This document shows, piece by piece, positions 16,596 to 25,277 of a stretch of DNA of 64,000 nucleotides. This DNA is from Thermanaerothrix sp. GTDB taxonomy: Bacteria > Synergistota > Synergistia > Synergistales > Synergistaceae. Each line of letters begins with the position of its first letter. The first letter of the stretch is position 1. Below the pieces are notes generated by a model, which was not told where the DNA came from, searched no databases, and saw only the letters and a program-made list of their open reading frames with translations. Location: positions 1-64,000 of the forward strand of contig JAOACP010000009.1 of NCBI GenBank assembly GCA_026417795.1. Direction: 5' to 3'. The translations under genes and the position numbers were made by a program.

Positions 16596-18386
16596 CTAGC
16601 TACGCGAGATGGCGCCGAACTTGCAGGCGCTGTAGCAGGCGCCGCACTTCACGCACTTGTCCTGGTCTATCACATGGGGCTCCCGCACCTTGCCGGTTAT
16701 GGCGTCCGCGGGGCACACCTTAGCGCACAGCGTGCAGCCCTTGCACTTCTCGGGCTCTATGACGTACCGCACCAGGTCCTTGCACTTGCCGGCGGGGCAA
16801 CGCTTGTCCACCACGTGGGCCAGGTACTCGTCGTAGAAGTTGTCCATGGTGGAAAGCACCGGGTTGGGCGCGGTCTGCCCAAGGCCGCAGAGGGCGGTGT
16901 CCTTGATTATGAGGGCCAGCTCCTTGAGACGGGCCAGGTCCTTCTCGGTGGCCTGCCCCCGGGTGATCTTCTCCAGGATCTCCAGCATCCTCTTGTTGCC
17001 CACCCGGCAGGGGGTGCACTTGCCGCAGGACTCCTCCACGGTGAACTCCAGGTAGAACTTGGCCACCGACACCATGCAGTTGTCCTCGTCCATGACTATC
17101 ATGCCGCCGGAACCCATCATGGAGCCCGCTTCAAGCAGGTTGTCGAAGTCTATGGGGGTGTCAAGGTGCTTCTCCGCAAGGCAGCCGCCGGAGGGGCCTC
17201 CGGTCTGGACCGCCTTGAACTTGCGGCCGTCCCTTATGCCGCCGCCGATGTCGTAGATGACCTCCCTCAGGGTGATGCCCATGGGCACCTCCACCAGGCC
17301 CACGTTGTTCACCTTGCCCGCCAGGGCGAAGACCTTGGTGCCCTTGGAGCGCTCGGTGCCGATGGAGGAGAACCAGTCGGAGCCCTTGAGGATTATGGGG
17401 GGCACGCAGGCGAAGGTCTCCACGTTGTTCACGTTGGAAGGCTTGCCCCAGAAGCCCCTCTCCGCCGGGAACGGAGGCTTGCTGACGGGCTCACCGCGGT
17501 TGCCCTCCAGGGACTGGATGAGGGCGGTCTCCTCGCCGCACACGAAGGCCCCGGCGCCGTAACGAAGCTCCACGTCAAAGCTGAAGTCGGTGCCCAGGAT
17601 GTTGTCCCCCAGAAGCCCCACCTCCCGGGCGTCCTCTATGGCCTTCCTAAGCCGCTGAACCGCCAGCGGGTACTCCGCCCTTATGTAGACCATGCCCTTG
17701 CTGGCCCCTATGGCGTAGCCGCATATGGCCATGGCCTCGATGACCGAATGGGGGTCTCCCTCCAGGATGGAACGGTCCATGAAGGCCCCGGGGTCGCCTT
17801 CGTCGGCGTTGCAGATAACGTACTTCTGGTCCGCCTTGAAACGGCTGGCGATCTCCCACTTGAGCCCCGTGGGGAACCCGCCACCGCCGCGGCCCCTAAG
17901 GCCAGACTTCTTGACCTCCGCCACCACGTCCTCGGGCTTCATGGTGGTGAGCACCTTCCCCAGGGCCTCGTAGCCGTCCCGGGCGATGTACTCGTTTATG
18001 TTCTCCGGGTCGATGAAGCCGCAGTTGCGCAGGGCTATGCGCATCTGCTTCTTGTAGAAGTCCATGTGCTTGGAGTCGGAAACCTGGCTGGAGGTCTTGG
18101 GATCCTTGTAGAGCAGCCGGGTCACCTTGCGGCCCTTCAGGATGTGCTCCGCCACTATCTCCTCCGCGTCCTCCGGGGTCACCTTCACGTAGAAGGTGTT
18201 GTCCGGAGCCACCTTCACTATGGGCCCCTGCTCACAGAAGCCGAAGCAGCCCGACAGCACCACCTTAACCTCGTCCTGCAGCCCCTTGGCGGCCAAGGCG
18301 TCCTTCAACGCCTGGGCCAGGACGTCGCTCTGAGAGGATATGCAGCCGGTGCCGCCGCACACCAGTATGTGCATCTTAACAGCCAT
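16596..18386 (-). CDS. hndC: Hydrogenase NADH-binding subunit (NuoF-like, HndC type)
   Basis: NuoF-like subunit of about 596 residues carrying FMN, NAD(P)H and Fe-S sites. It has an N-terminal thioredoxin-like [2Fe-2S] domain (ILVCGGTGC, SGCFGFCEQGP), the NuoF flavin/NAD region (GLRGRGGGGFPTGLKWE, CNADEGDPGAFMDR, GAGAFVCGEETAL), the [4Fe-4S] ligands ESCGKCTPCRVG, and a C-terminal two-cluster ferredoxin (CKGCTLCAKVCPADAI, CVKCGACYSACKFGAI). The true start is ATG 18384-18386 (MAVKMHILVCGG). The frame is open for 67 more codons, but those overlap hndB and look non-coding. Confidence 0.95.
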   Translation of the reverse strand: MAVKMHILVCGGTGCISSQSDVLAQALKDALAAKGLQDEVKVVLSGCFGFCEQGPIVKVAPDNTFYVKVTPEDAEEIVAEHILKGRKVTRLLYKDPKTSSQVSDSKHMDFYKKQMRIALRNCGFIDPENINEYIARDGYEALGKVLTTMKPEDVVAEVKKSGLRGRGGGGFPTGLKWEIASRFKADQKYVICNADEGDPGAFMDRSILEGDPHSVIEAMAICGYAIGASKGMVYIRAEYPLAVQRLRKAIEDAREVGLLGDNILGTDFSFDVELRYGAGAFVCGEETALIQSLEGNRGEPVSKPPFPAERGFWGKPSNVNNVETFACVPPIILKGSDWFSSIGTERSKGTKVFALAGKVNNVGLVEVPMGITLREVIYDIGGGIRDGRKFKAVQTGGPSGGCLAEKHLDTPIDFDNLLEAGSMMGSGGMIVMDEDNCMVSVAKFYLEFTVEESCGKCTPCRVGNKRMLEILEKITRGQATEKDLARLKELALIIKDTALCGLGQTAPNPVLSTMDNFYDEYLAHVVDKRCPAGKCKDLVRYVIEPEKCKGCTLCAKVCPADAITGKVREPHVIDQDKCVKCGACYSACKFGAISRS

Positions 18387-18400
18387 GGATCGAGGCCCCC

Positions 18401-18805
18401 TTACTCGTGGGAGGTGCGGTAGCTGGTGGGGATCAAGCCGTCCACCATCTCGCCCTTCTCTATCACGTGATCGAAGATCTCCCTTATGCGGTCCGTGCCC
18501 TTGACGTTGCCGTATATGACCGGCTCCTCGCCGGGACGGGCTATCATGATGGTGGGCTCGCTGTGGCAGAAGCCCATGCACCCGCACTGGGTGAACACCA
18601 CGTTGTTAAGGCCCCGCTTCTTGGCCTCCTCTATCATCTCCGCCATGACCTCCCGGGCGCCGGAGGCTATCCCGCAGGTGGCCATGCTGACCTTGACCTC
18701 TATCATGTTCTCGATGTTCTGCCCCTTCTCCCGGATCTCCGTGCCCTCCTGAACCTGCTGCTTTATCTTGCGGAGCTCCTCCAGGGACTTTATCTTGTTA
18801 GACAT
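18401..18805 (-). CDS. hndB: Hydrogenase thioredoxin-like [2Fe-2S] subunit (HndB type)
   Basis: A 134-residue thioredoxin-like ferredoxin of the HndB family: a helical N-terminus, then SMATCGIASG and TQCGCMGFCHSEP, which hold the four Cys of the [2Fe-2S] cluster. It is the small electron-transfer subunit of the Hnd complex. Its start overlaps the end of hndA by 8 bp and it ends 14 bp before hndC, so translation is probably coupled. Confidence 0.92.
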   Translation of the reverse strand: MSNKIKSLEELRKIKQQVQEGTEIREKGQNIENMIEVKVSMATCGIASGAREVMAEMIEEAKKRGLNNVVFTQCGCMGFCHSEPTIMIARPGEEPVIYGNVKGTDRIREIFDHVIEKGEMVDGLIPTSYRTSHE

Positions 18806-19319
18806 TGCAAGTATTCACCTCCTGAGAGACCGCAGGCCTGTACTGGTCCACTATCCCGGGCACGTCCGCAGGGGTCACCCGGCCAAAGACCTTGCCGTTC
18901 ACTATGACCACCGGGGCCAGGCCGCAGGCGCCCACGCAGCGCAGGGTGTCCAGGGAGAAGTAGCCGTCCTCGGAGACCTTGCCCACCTTGACCCCCATGG
19001 CCTTCTCCAGCTCGTGAAGGACCTCCTCGGCTCCCCTCACGTAACACGCGGTGCCCATGCACACCGACACCGCCACCTTGCCCTTGGGCTCCATGGTGAA
19101 GAAAGAGTAGAACGTCACCACCCCGTAGACCTTCGCCAAGGGGATGTCCAACTTCCGGGCCACAAAGGCCTGGACCTCCTCCGGAAGGTAACCGAAGATC
19201 TCCTGGGCCTTGTGGAGAACCGTTATCAGCTCCCCCTTCTTGCTCGGGAGCTTATCTATGAACTCCTCAAGCTCCCGAAACTGCTGCCCACTCTCCTTGT
19301 CGCAGCAACAGCAACTCAT
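18798..19319 (-). CDS. hndA: Hydrogenase [2Fe-2S] subunit (NuoE-like, HndA type)
   Basis: NuoE-like 173-residue subunit, first gene of hndABCD. The core shows GYLPEEVQAFVARKLDIP, GVVTFYSFF, then the ligand pairs SVCMGTACYVRG and RCVGACGLAPVV that bind a [2Fe-2S] cluster. The N-terminus has an unusual run of four Cys (MSCCCCDKE), probably an extra metal or redox patch or simply unstructured. A near-consensus promoter lies about 60 bases upstream. Confidence 0.93.
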   Translation of the reverse strand: MSCCCCDKESGQQFRELEEFIDKLPSKKGELITVLHKAQEIFGYLPEEVQAFVARKLDIPLAKVYGVVTFYSFFTMEPKGKVAVSVCMGTACYVRGAEEVLHELEKAMGVKVGKVSEDGYFSLDTLRCVGACGLAPVVIVNGKVFGRVTPADVPGIVDQYRPAVSQEVNTCNV

Positions 19320-19381
19320 CTTCCGCCCTCGCCTCCTTCGCTGCCCTCATGCTTTATGCATCCGAGCACAAGCTCGTGCAC

Positions 19382-19410
19382 ATTATAATTTCTACAGCCC
19401 GGAAGCGCAA
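19382..19410 (-). promoter_or_regulatory. Promoter of the hndABCD operon
   Basis: On the minus strand TTGCGC (19410-19405), a 17-bp spacer and a perfect TATAAT (19387-19382). A near-palindrome (GCACAAGCTCGTGC, about 19365-19378) covers the expected start point and could be an operator. Confidence 0.7.
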
Positions 19411-19440
19411 TTTATCACAAGTCCTGGTTTTCAACTAAGA

Positions 19441-19472
19441 AAAATTTTTATCGCTTGCTATAAAAATTTTTC
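19441..19472. repeat. AT-rich perfect inverted repeat at the mobA end, upstream of the hnd promoter
   Basis: AAAAATTTTTAT (19441-19452) and ATAAAAATTTTT (19461-19472) are perfect inverted copies, 8 bp apart, in otherwise GC-rich DNA. The repeat overlaps the last codons of mobA and lies about 30-60 bp upstream of the hnd -35 box. It could be a UP-element-like or regulator site, or a weak terminator. Confidence 0.5.
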
Positions 19473-20087
19473 AATGGCCTTCAACTCCAAGGGGTCGTTG
19501 GCCCCCATGATGGACCTTCTAACCGCTTCCTCTCCCCCCACCTCCCCCACCTCAAGAAGGACAACCCGCACCGCATGGTGGAAATCCTTCATACCCCTGC
19601 CGCCACGCCTTAAAACCTCCTCCACCGGACCTAAGCAGCTCCTCCGGTAGAACCCGTGCAGGGGCTCCACGTAGCCCCCAAGCCGAAGAAGCACCGCGTC
19701 CCAGCGGGCATCGGCAAAACCCCACATGCGGCGAACCACCGACGGAGACACCAAGGGCATGTCGCATCCCACCACGAAGGCCCACTCAAAGGACGACGCC
19801 CACATAACCGCCCTGAGCCCCTCCAACGGCCCAAGACCCGGGGCGGAATCCTCCGCCACCTTAAGGCACGTCCCCTCCAGCCGGTCCGGGAAAAAACCCC
19901 CTCCACCAAATGACGCCCCTATAACCACCCCTTGGAAAAGCCCCCGAAGCCTCAGCACCACCCGCTCCCACATGGGGCGCCCCCCAAGGACCGCCAAGTG
20001 CTTAGGCCCCCCCATGCGGGACCCCAAGCCGCCGCAGAGCACGCAAAGGGCCCCCGGAATGGGGGGCCCTAAAACCTCCTCAGTCAT
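19458..20087 (-). CDS. mobA: Molybdenum cofactor guanylyltransferase
   Basis: MobA attaches GMP to molybdopterin to make MGD for DMSO-reductase-type enzymes. At 209 residues it has the nucleotidyltransferase start (LCVLCGGLGSRMGGPKHLAVLGGRPM), EDSAPGLGPLEGL and the metal-binding FVVGCDMPLVSP. It overlaps the upstream formate channel by 8 bp. Its likely client in this window is the molybdopterin oxidoreductase at 1.6-3.4 kb. Confidence 0.9.
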   Translation of the reverse strand: MTEEVLGPPIPGALCVLCGGLGSRMGGPKHLAVLGGRPMWERVVLRLRGLFQGVVIGASFGGGGFFPDRLEGTCLKVAEDSAPGLGPLEGLRAVMWASSFEWAFVVGCDMPLVSPSVVRRMWGFADARWDAVLLRLGGYVEPLHGFYRRSCLGPVEEVLRRGGRGMKDFHHAVRVVLLEVGEVGGEEAVRRSIMGANDPLELKAIEKFL

Positions 20088-20886
20088 CCCTGACCCTCAA
20101 CGAATCCCCAAGGGCCTTCCAGTACGCGGCGGCCACCAGGACCGAAGCCCCCGCCGCGTTCCCAAGGGTCACCGGCACCAGGTTCCCAAGATACCCCCCA
20201 AGGTTCACCACCGACAGGTCCACCCCGTGGGGGGCCGTCCTCCCCACCTCCATCAGCCCAAGTGCCAGGAAGTACATGTTGGCCACGCTGTGCTCAAAAC
20301 CACAGGCCACAAAGGCCGTCACCGGCAGAACCACCGCCGCGGCCTTGCCCCCCACGCCATCGGCCCCGTAGGACATCCACACCGCCAACGCCACAAGCCA
20401 GTTGCAAAGAACACCCCGGAAGAAGGCCTCCGAAAAGGGAAGGGACATCTTCGCCGCCGCCACCTTCAAGGCGTTCTCCCCAACCAACCCAGAATCAAGG
20501 CCCGAAAGCCGTATCAAAAAAGCCACCCCCACCGCCCCCAGCAGGTTGCCAAGGTACACCAAACACCAGTTCCTTAACATACCACCCAGCGGAAGCCTTC
20601 CCGCCAGAAGGGGCATGGGCATAAGACAGTTACCGGTGAAAAGCTCCGCCCCCGCCGCCAGCACCAACAACAACCCCAATGAAAACGCAAGACCCCCCAC
20701 AAACCGGGTAAGCCCCACCCCAACAAATCCGTAGCCGTCCTGGGTCACCACCGTGTAGAAGAAACCCGCAAGGGCTATGTAAGCCCCACCTAGAAAACCC
20801 ATCACCAACGTCCTATCCACCGGGGCTCCACACTTACCCACCGACACGTCGCACAGCTTCCGTCCCATATCCAAAGGGCCGGACAA
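20080..20886 (-). CDS. focA: Formate/nitrite transporter family channel
   Basis: FNT-family pentameric channel of about 268 residues with six membrane helices. Motifs include GFLGGAYIALAGFFYT, LVLAAGAELFTGNCLM and CGFEHSVANMYFLALG (the conserved pore-region His). The open frame begins at 20931, but TTG at 20886 lies 8 bases after GGGGAGG, which favours a start MSGPLDMGRKL. Overlap with mobA implies one operon linking formate movement and Mo cofactor synthesis. Nitrite or hydrosulfide transport is possible in this family. Confidence 0.88.
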   Translation of the reverse strand: MSGPLDMGRKLCDVSVGKCGAPVDRTLVMGFLGGAYIALAGFFYTVVTQDGYGFVGVGLTRFVGGLAFSLGLLLVLAAGAELFTGNCLMPMPLLAGRLPLGGMLRNWCLVYLGNLLGAVGVAFLIRLSGLDSGLVGENALKVAAAKMSLPFSEAFFRGVLCNWLVALAVWMSYGADGVGGKAAAVVLPVTAFVACGFEHSVANMYFLALGLMEVGRTAPHGVDLSVVNLGGYLGNLVPVTLGNAAGASVLVAAAYWKALGDSLRVRDD

Positions 20887-20922
20887 CCAAACCACCTCCC
20901 CAACCTGTTGGCCTACCCTTTG

Positions 20923-20950
20923 TTTATACAATAATTATGGAATATTGCAA
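20923..20950 (-). promoter_or_regulatory. Promoter of the formate channel-mobA operon
   Basis: On the minus strand TTGCAA (20950-20945), 16 bp, TATAAA (20928-20923), about 37 bases before the preferred TTG start. Confidence 0.6.
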
Positions 20951-20966
20951 TTAGAAAGAAATAAAA

Positions 20967-21031
20967 CCGGGGCAGGGATCGGGGCCTATGCCCTTGAAAC
21001 CATCAGGGCAAAACCCCTACCCCCGCCCCGG
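20967..21031 (-). terminator. Terminator of the hydEGF operon
   Basis: A long GC-rich stem on the minus strand with CCGGGGC and GCCCCGG ends and an inner GCCCT/AGGGC pair is followed by TTTTATTT, just after the hydF stop. Confidence 0.65.
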
Positions 21032-21053
21032 CCAATTCCAAAGCCCAGAGGCC

Positions 21054-22259
21054 TCAGGCATGAAGCAGCATGCCCACCGCCCGGTCCAATATCCCGCTCT
21101 TCAAGGCCAGCAGGACGCCGTAGTTGGTCATGGGAACCCCCTGGGAACGGGCCCTCATGATGCGGCTCATCATGTGCTTGCGGTTCAGCATGCACCCCCC
21201 GCAGTGCACCACCAGGGAGTAACCGGAAAGATCCCTTGGGAAGTCGTTCCCCGCCGCCACCTCAAAGGTGGGCTCCGCGCCGCTCATCTCCCGGATTATC
21301 CGGGGGAGCTTCTCCCTGCCTATGTCCCCCTTAAGCGGATGGTGGGTGCACGCCTCGGCGATAAGAACCCGGTCCCCGTCCTTGAGCTCCGCAACCCGCC
21401 TGGCCCCCTCCACCAAGGTCCCAAGGTCCCCCTTGTAACGGGCCATCAGGATGGAGAAGGACGTAAGGGGGACCTCCCCCCCTATCTTATCCTTTACGTA
21501 ATGAAACACCTGGGAATCGGTTATCACCAGGTCCGGAGCGGAGCCCGCCCCGGCGAAAAGGGCCAGCGCCGCCTCCAGCTCATCGGCGGTCACCATCATC
21601 CCCACGCAGCGGTTGTCCAACACGTCCCGCATCACCTGCACCTGGGGCAGTATCAGCCTTCCCTTGGGAGCCTGAATGTCCTGTGGCGCCACCATCAGCA
21701 CCGTCTGCCCAGGATAAAGCAGGTCCCCCACGATGGTGTCCCGCTCCCATCCCTCCGGCACCGCCTCCTGAATGGCCTCCTTGAGGCTCTCGATCCCCAT
21801 TCCGGTCCTGGCGCTCACCGGCACGAACCTTATCCCAAGCTCCCCCTCAAGGGCTTCCGGATCCACACCCCCGAGGTCAACCTTGTTGCATACCCCCACC
21901 ACCGGGATGCCCCGGCCCTTAAGACCCTCCAGCCACTCCCTCTCCATTGAAAGGTCTTCCACGGGGTGCGAGACCACCAGGAGCGCCAGGTCGGTCCTGT
22001 CCATGACCCGCATGGTCCGCTCCACCCGAAGCTCCCCCAGCTCTCCGTCGTCGTCGATGCCCGCGGTGTCTATGAACACCACCGGCCCTATTGGAAGCAG
22101 CTCCATGGCCTTGAACACCGGGTCCGTGGTGGTACCGGGCATGGGAGAGACCAGGGCCGCGTCCTGGCCCGTGAGGGCGTTTATGAGGCTCGACTTGCCG
22201 GCGTTCCTCCTGCCGAATATGGCTATGTGAAGCCTGTTGGCCTTAGGCGTGTCCAGCAC
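21054..22259 (-). CDS. hydF: [FeFe]-hydrogenase maturation GTPase HydF
   Basis: Scaffold GTPase on which the 2Fe subcluster is assembled and handed to the hydrogenase; 401 residues. The N-terminal GTPase has P-loop GRRNAGKSSLINAL, switch PMPGTTTDPV, DTAG and CNKVDLGG. The C-terminal cluster-binding region has EACTHHP followed by HCGGC, the Cys-His...His-Cys-Cys arrangement of HydF. GTG start after CTAGGAGG. Last gene of the operon, 11 bp after hydG. Confidence 0.95.
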   Translation of the reverse strand: MLDTPKANRLHIAIFGRRNAGKSSLINALTGQDAALVSPMPGTTTDPVFKAMELLPIGPVVFIDTAGIDDDGELGELRVERTMRVMDRTDLALLVVSHPVEDLSMEREWLEGLKGRGIPVVGVCNKVDLGGVDPEALEGELGIRFVPVSARTGMGIESLKEAIQEAVPEGWERDTIVGDLLYPGQTVLMVAPQDIQAPKGRLILPQVQVMRDVLDNRCVGMMVTADELEAALALFAGAGSAPDLVITDSQVFHYVKDKIGGEVPLTSFSILMARYKGDLGTLVEGARRVAELKDGDRVLIAEACTHHPLKGDIGREKLPRIIREMSGAEPTFEVAAGNDFPRDLSGYSLVVHCGGCMLNRKHMMSRIMRARSQGVPMTNYGVLLALKSGILDRAVGMLLHA

Positions 22260-22270
22260 GAAAACCCCTC

Positions 22271-23698
22271 CTAGAACCTAAGATCCCTCTCGCCGGATCC
22301 TATGCGGTCCAGCATGGCCCTGGCGGCCTGTCGGGCCTTGGGATTGGGGATGGACTCAAGCTCCCGCTCTATCAACCCCTCGCCAAGGGCCCGGGCCTCA
22401 TCATCCCCGTAGTCCAAAAGGAACTCCTTAAGGGTCAAAAGCCCGTTGGGCTGGCACACGTTGCCGATCTGCCCCGACTTGGCAAGGCTCATGAACCGAT
22501 CCCCAGTGCGCCCCTCCCTGTAGCAGGCGGTGCAGTAGCTCGGGATGTAGCCGCTCCTCATGAGGCTCTTTATTATCTCCATGGGGGAACGGTGGTCCCC
22601 CACCTCGAACTGGGGCTTCTCATCCGCCGGACGGTTGACGTAGTGCTCCGCATACCCCCCAACCCCGGTGCAGGAACCGGCGCTTATCTGGGATATGCCA
22701 AGGGCTATCACCTGATCCCTGAAGTCCGCCTCCTCCCGGGTGGACAGGATCATCCCGGTGTAAGGGACAGAAAGCCTTATCACCGCCACCACCTTCTTGA
22801 AATCCTCGTCCTCCACGGGTCTGAAGGTCGACAGATCAACCCCGTGGGCCTTCCGCAGCCTGGGCACCGATATGGTGTGAGGCCCCACCCCGAAACGCTC
22901 CTCCAGGTGCCGGGCATGGAACAGCATGGCCACGGTGTCGTACACGTGGTCGTAAAGGCCGTACAGGACCCCAAGGCCCACGTCGTCTATGCCCGCCTCC
23001 ATGGCCCGGTCCATGGCGGTGGTGTGGTAGTCGTAGGAGCTCTTGGGACCTGAGGGATGCAACGCCTCGTAGGTGGGGCGGTGATAGGTCTCCTGGAACA
23101 GCACGTAGGTGCCTATGCCAGCCGCCTTGAGCCGCCGGTAGTCCTCCACGGTTGTGGCGGCGATGTTTACGTTCACCCGCCTTATGCTGCCGTTCTCGAA
23201 CTTAAGGGAGTATATCTTCTCTATGCACTCCAATATGTAGTCCAGAGGGCAGTTCACCGGGTCCTCCCCGGCCTCCAGGGCCAGCCTCTTGTGCCCCAGG
23301 CCCTCCAGAATCCTTATCTCCTCCTCCAGCTCCTCCATGGTGAGCCGGCGCCTCTCGAAGCCCTTGTTGGAGCACTTATACCCACAGTAGGCGCACTGGT
23401 TAACGCAGTAGTTGCTCACGTAAAGGGGGGCGAAAAGCACTATCCGGCGGCCGTATATGCGCTCCTTGATCTCCCGGGCCATCTGGAACATCCGCTCAAG
23501 CATCTGCGGATCCTTGACCTGCAAAAGGGCCGCCGCCTCAAGGGGCTCAAGCCCCTTCGCCTGCCCCGCCTTGGCAAGGGCCTGCTCCACAAACCCCCGG
23601 TCCTGGGCCAATAGAGCCCCCCGCTCCACCGTGCCTAGGACCTCCCGATGGTCTATGAAATCCGCCCTCTCCGCCGCCCTGGCGCTCATCACACCCAT
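22271..23698 (-). CDS. hydG: [FeFe]-hydrogenase maturase HydG (tyrosine lyase)
   Basis: Radical SAM enzyme that cleaves tyrosine to supply CO and CN- for the H-cluster; 475 residues. The radical SAM cluster motif is CVNQCAYC in an NYCVNQCAYCGYKC context. The C-terminal second cluster, needed for CO/CN- formation, is marked by SYCTACYREGRTGD and IGNVCQPNG. The ATG at 23698 lies 9 bases after GGGAGG. It sits between hydE and hydF. Confidence 0.96.
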   Translation of the reverse strand: MGVMSARAAERADFIDHREVLGTVERGALLAQDRGFVEQALAKAGQAKGLEPLEAAALLQVKDPQMLERMFQMAREIKERIYGRRIVLFAPLYVSNYCVNQCAYCGYKCSNKGFERRRLTMEELEEEIRILEGLGHKRLALEAGEDPVNCPLDYILECIEKIYSLKFENGSIRRVNVNIAATTVEDYRRLKAAGIGTYVLFQETYHRPTYEALHPSGPKSSYDYHTTAMDRAMEAGIDDVGLGVLYGLYDHVYDTVAMLFHARHLEERFGVGPHTISVPRLRKAHGVDLSTFRPVEDEDFKKVVAVIRLSVPYTGMILSTREEADFRDQVIALGISQISAGSCTGVGGYAEHYVNRPADEKPQFEVGDHRSPMEIIKSLMRSGYIPSYCTACYREGRTGDRFMSLAKSGQIGNVCQPNGLLTLKEFLLDYGDDEARALGEGLIERELESIPNPKARQAARAMLDRIGSGERDLRF

Positions 23699-23785
23699 GT
23701 AAGTTCGCCTCCCATGTAAGGACCCGCCGCAGACTCAAAAGCCCACCCGGCGGCCCGGATTCAAAACGCTTTAAATTTAAATCCC

Positions 23786-24874
23786 TCAGCCCCTTACAGC
23801 GTCTCCCCGACCCCTGGACACCCTAAGCCCAAGCCCTTCTATTAAGGCCTCAAGGCGCCTTCGCTCCTCCGCTATGCTGAGCTCCTCCCCGTGGGGCTTG
23901 GGGTATATCTCGTACATCCTCCTGTACCTATGGGGCTCCAGCTTCTGCATCACCACGTTGGCCCCGGAGAAGAAGGCCATGTCCCTGCCCCGGCGGTCCA
24001 ACACCCCAAGGGCGGTGGTGGCGGGAAGATGGGGCCGGCGGCACACAAGCCTAGCCAGTGCCACGGTCTTGAGCACCAGGAAGGGATCCCCGTTGGCGGC
24101 CCCGCCTAGGGGCGTGGCGGGATGGGATATGAAGGGGCCTATGCCCGCCATGTCCACGTCCAGCTTCCTCAACAAGAGCACGTCCAAGGCTATGGACCTC
24201 AGGCTCTGCCCCGGCAGCCCCACCATGAAGCCGCTTCCCACCTGATAGCCCAGCTCCTTGAGCTGCCCAAGGCACTCCATGCGGCGCCGGAAGGACGAAT
24301 GGGGGTGCAGCCGGTCGTAAAGGCCCTCATCGCAGGTCTCGTGCTTCATGAGGAACCGGTCCGCCCCGGCCTCCTTCAAATACCGGTAGTCCTCATAGGA
24401 CCTCTCCCCGATGCTCAAGGTTATGGCCACGTCCTTGACGGACTTTATCCTTTCTATCACCCTTCCCAAGGCCTCCCGGGTGTACGCCCCGTCCTCCCCG
24501 GACTGGAGCACCAGGCTCATGTACCCCGCGTCGACGGCCTCCAGGGCGCAGGACACTATCTCGTCCTCATCCATCCGGTACCTCTCAAGCCCCCGGTTGT
24601 CCCCCCGAAGGCCGCAGTAAAGGCACCGGCCGGAACAGTGGTTTGAGAACTCTATGATCCCCCTTATGTGGACCTCATCGCCGAAAAGGGAACGTTTGAG
24701 CCTGTCCGCCCCCTCGAAGAGCACCTCCGCCCCTTGCCGATCCAGCAAGAGAAGGGCCTCCATCTGATCCAGGGTGGGAAGGTACCCCTCCACCATGGCG
24801 TCCACAAGCTCCCGGAGCTCCCCCGGGGAGATCCTCACGGGATCCGCCACCTCCAACCTGCCGTCCAATTCCAC
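23786..24874 (-). CDS. hydE: [FeFe]-hydrogenase maturase HydE
   Basis: Radical SAM maturase acting on the organic part of the 2Fe subcluster; 362 residues. The cluster motif CSGRCLYCGLR is in the early barrel (near residue 83), followed by HydE/BioB-like segments (LVLQSGEDGAYT, TLSIGERSYEDY, GSGFMVGLPGQ). The GTG at 24874 overlaps the stop of the upstream TM1266-like gene. TTG at 24868 is an alternative with better spacing from GGGGGG. No C-terminal CxxxC beyond the barrel is obvious. Confidence 0.95.
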   Translation of the reverse strand: MELDGRLEVADPVRISPGELRELVDAMVEGYLPTLDQMEALLLLDRQGAEVLFEGADRLKRSLFGDEVHIRGIIEFSNHCSGRCLYCGLRGDNRGLERYRMDEDEIVSCALEAVDAGYMSLVLQSGEDGAYTREALGRVIERIKSVKDVAITLSIGERSYEDYRYLKEAGADRFLMKHETCDEGLYDRLHPHSSFRRRMECLGQLKELGYQVGSGFMVGLPGQSLRSIALDVLLLRKLDVDMAGIGPFISHPATPLGGAANGDPFLVLKTVALARLVCRRPHLPATTALGVLDRRGRDMAFFSGANVVMQKLEPHRYRRMYEIYPKPHGEELSIAEERRRLEALIEGLGLRVSRGRGDAVRG

Positions 24875-25173
24875 TACCCCCCAACTTCCGTCCTAGAAGC
24901 GCCGGACGCCTTGGCGTAGGCGGCCTTAACGGAGACCCCCTTTATGGCCCCCAGCTTGCCGGTCATGGCGCTTATCCGATCCACGGTGCCGTCCACTATC
25001 ACCGATATGACCGATATGCCCCTGTCCTTATAGGGTATCCCCATCCTGCCCACGATGATTGGAGCATGCTCGTGGAGCACGGAGTTCACCCGGTCGGACA
25101 TGTCAAGGTCCTCCACCACTATGGCCACCACTCCAAGCCTCGCATCAGGCCCGCGCTCAACCGAATCACCCAT
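24874..25173 (-). CDS. TM1266-family putative iron-only hydrogenase system regulator
   Basis: A 99-residue ACT/NikR-C-like protein (RLGVVAIVVEDLDMS, GRMGIPYKDRGISVISVIVDG, ISAMTGKLGAIKGVSVK) of the family that occurs beside hydE/G/F in Thermotoga, clostridia and Synergistota. It has no DNA-binding domain, so regulation, if any, may be through a ligand or partner. It is first in the operon, behind a long structured leader. Confidence 0.85.
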   Translation of the reverse strand: MGDSVERGPDARLGVVAIVVEDLDMSDRVNSVLHEHAPIIVGRMGIPYKDRGISVISVIVDGTVDRISAMTGKLGAIKGVSVKAAYAKASGASRTEVGG

Positions 25174-25240
25174 TACGACGCACCCCCGAACAAACCTACG
25201 GACCCCACCTTAACCTGGGGATCAGGGCGGGGCATAAGAA

Positions 25241-25277
25241 CAGGCGCCCTTCTCCCCAAAGGGCAGAAGGGCGCCTG
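25241..25277. repeat. Strong 13-bp inverted repeat in the hyd leader
   Basis: CAGGCGCCCTTCT and AGAAGGGCGCCTG flank an 11-base loop. It lacks a proper U-run on the minus strand. It could pair as an alternative to the neighbouring terminator-like stem. Confidence 0.6.

Noticed and set aside
14845-18422. Two long open frames (about 580 codons each) on the plus strand opposite hndD and hndC
   Set aside because: They mirror the strongly conserved hydrogenase genes. They arise from GC-biased third positions on the other strand and show no recognisable domain.
19395-19425. Rex (redox repressor) site in the hnd promoter
   Set aside because: Only the half-site TTGTGA is present; the matching TTCACAA arm is missing.
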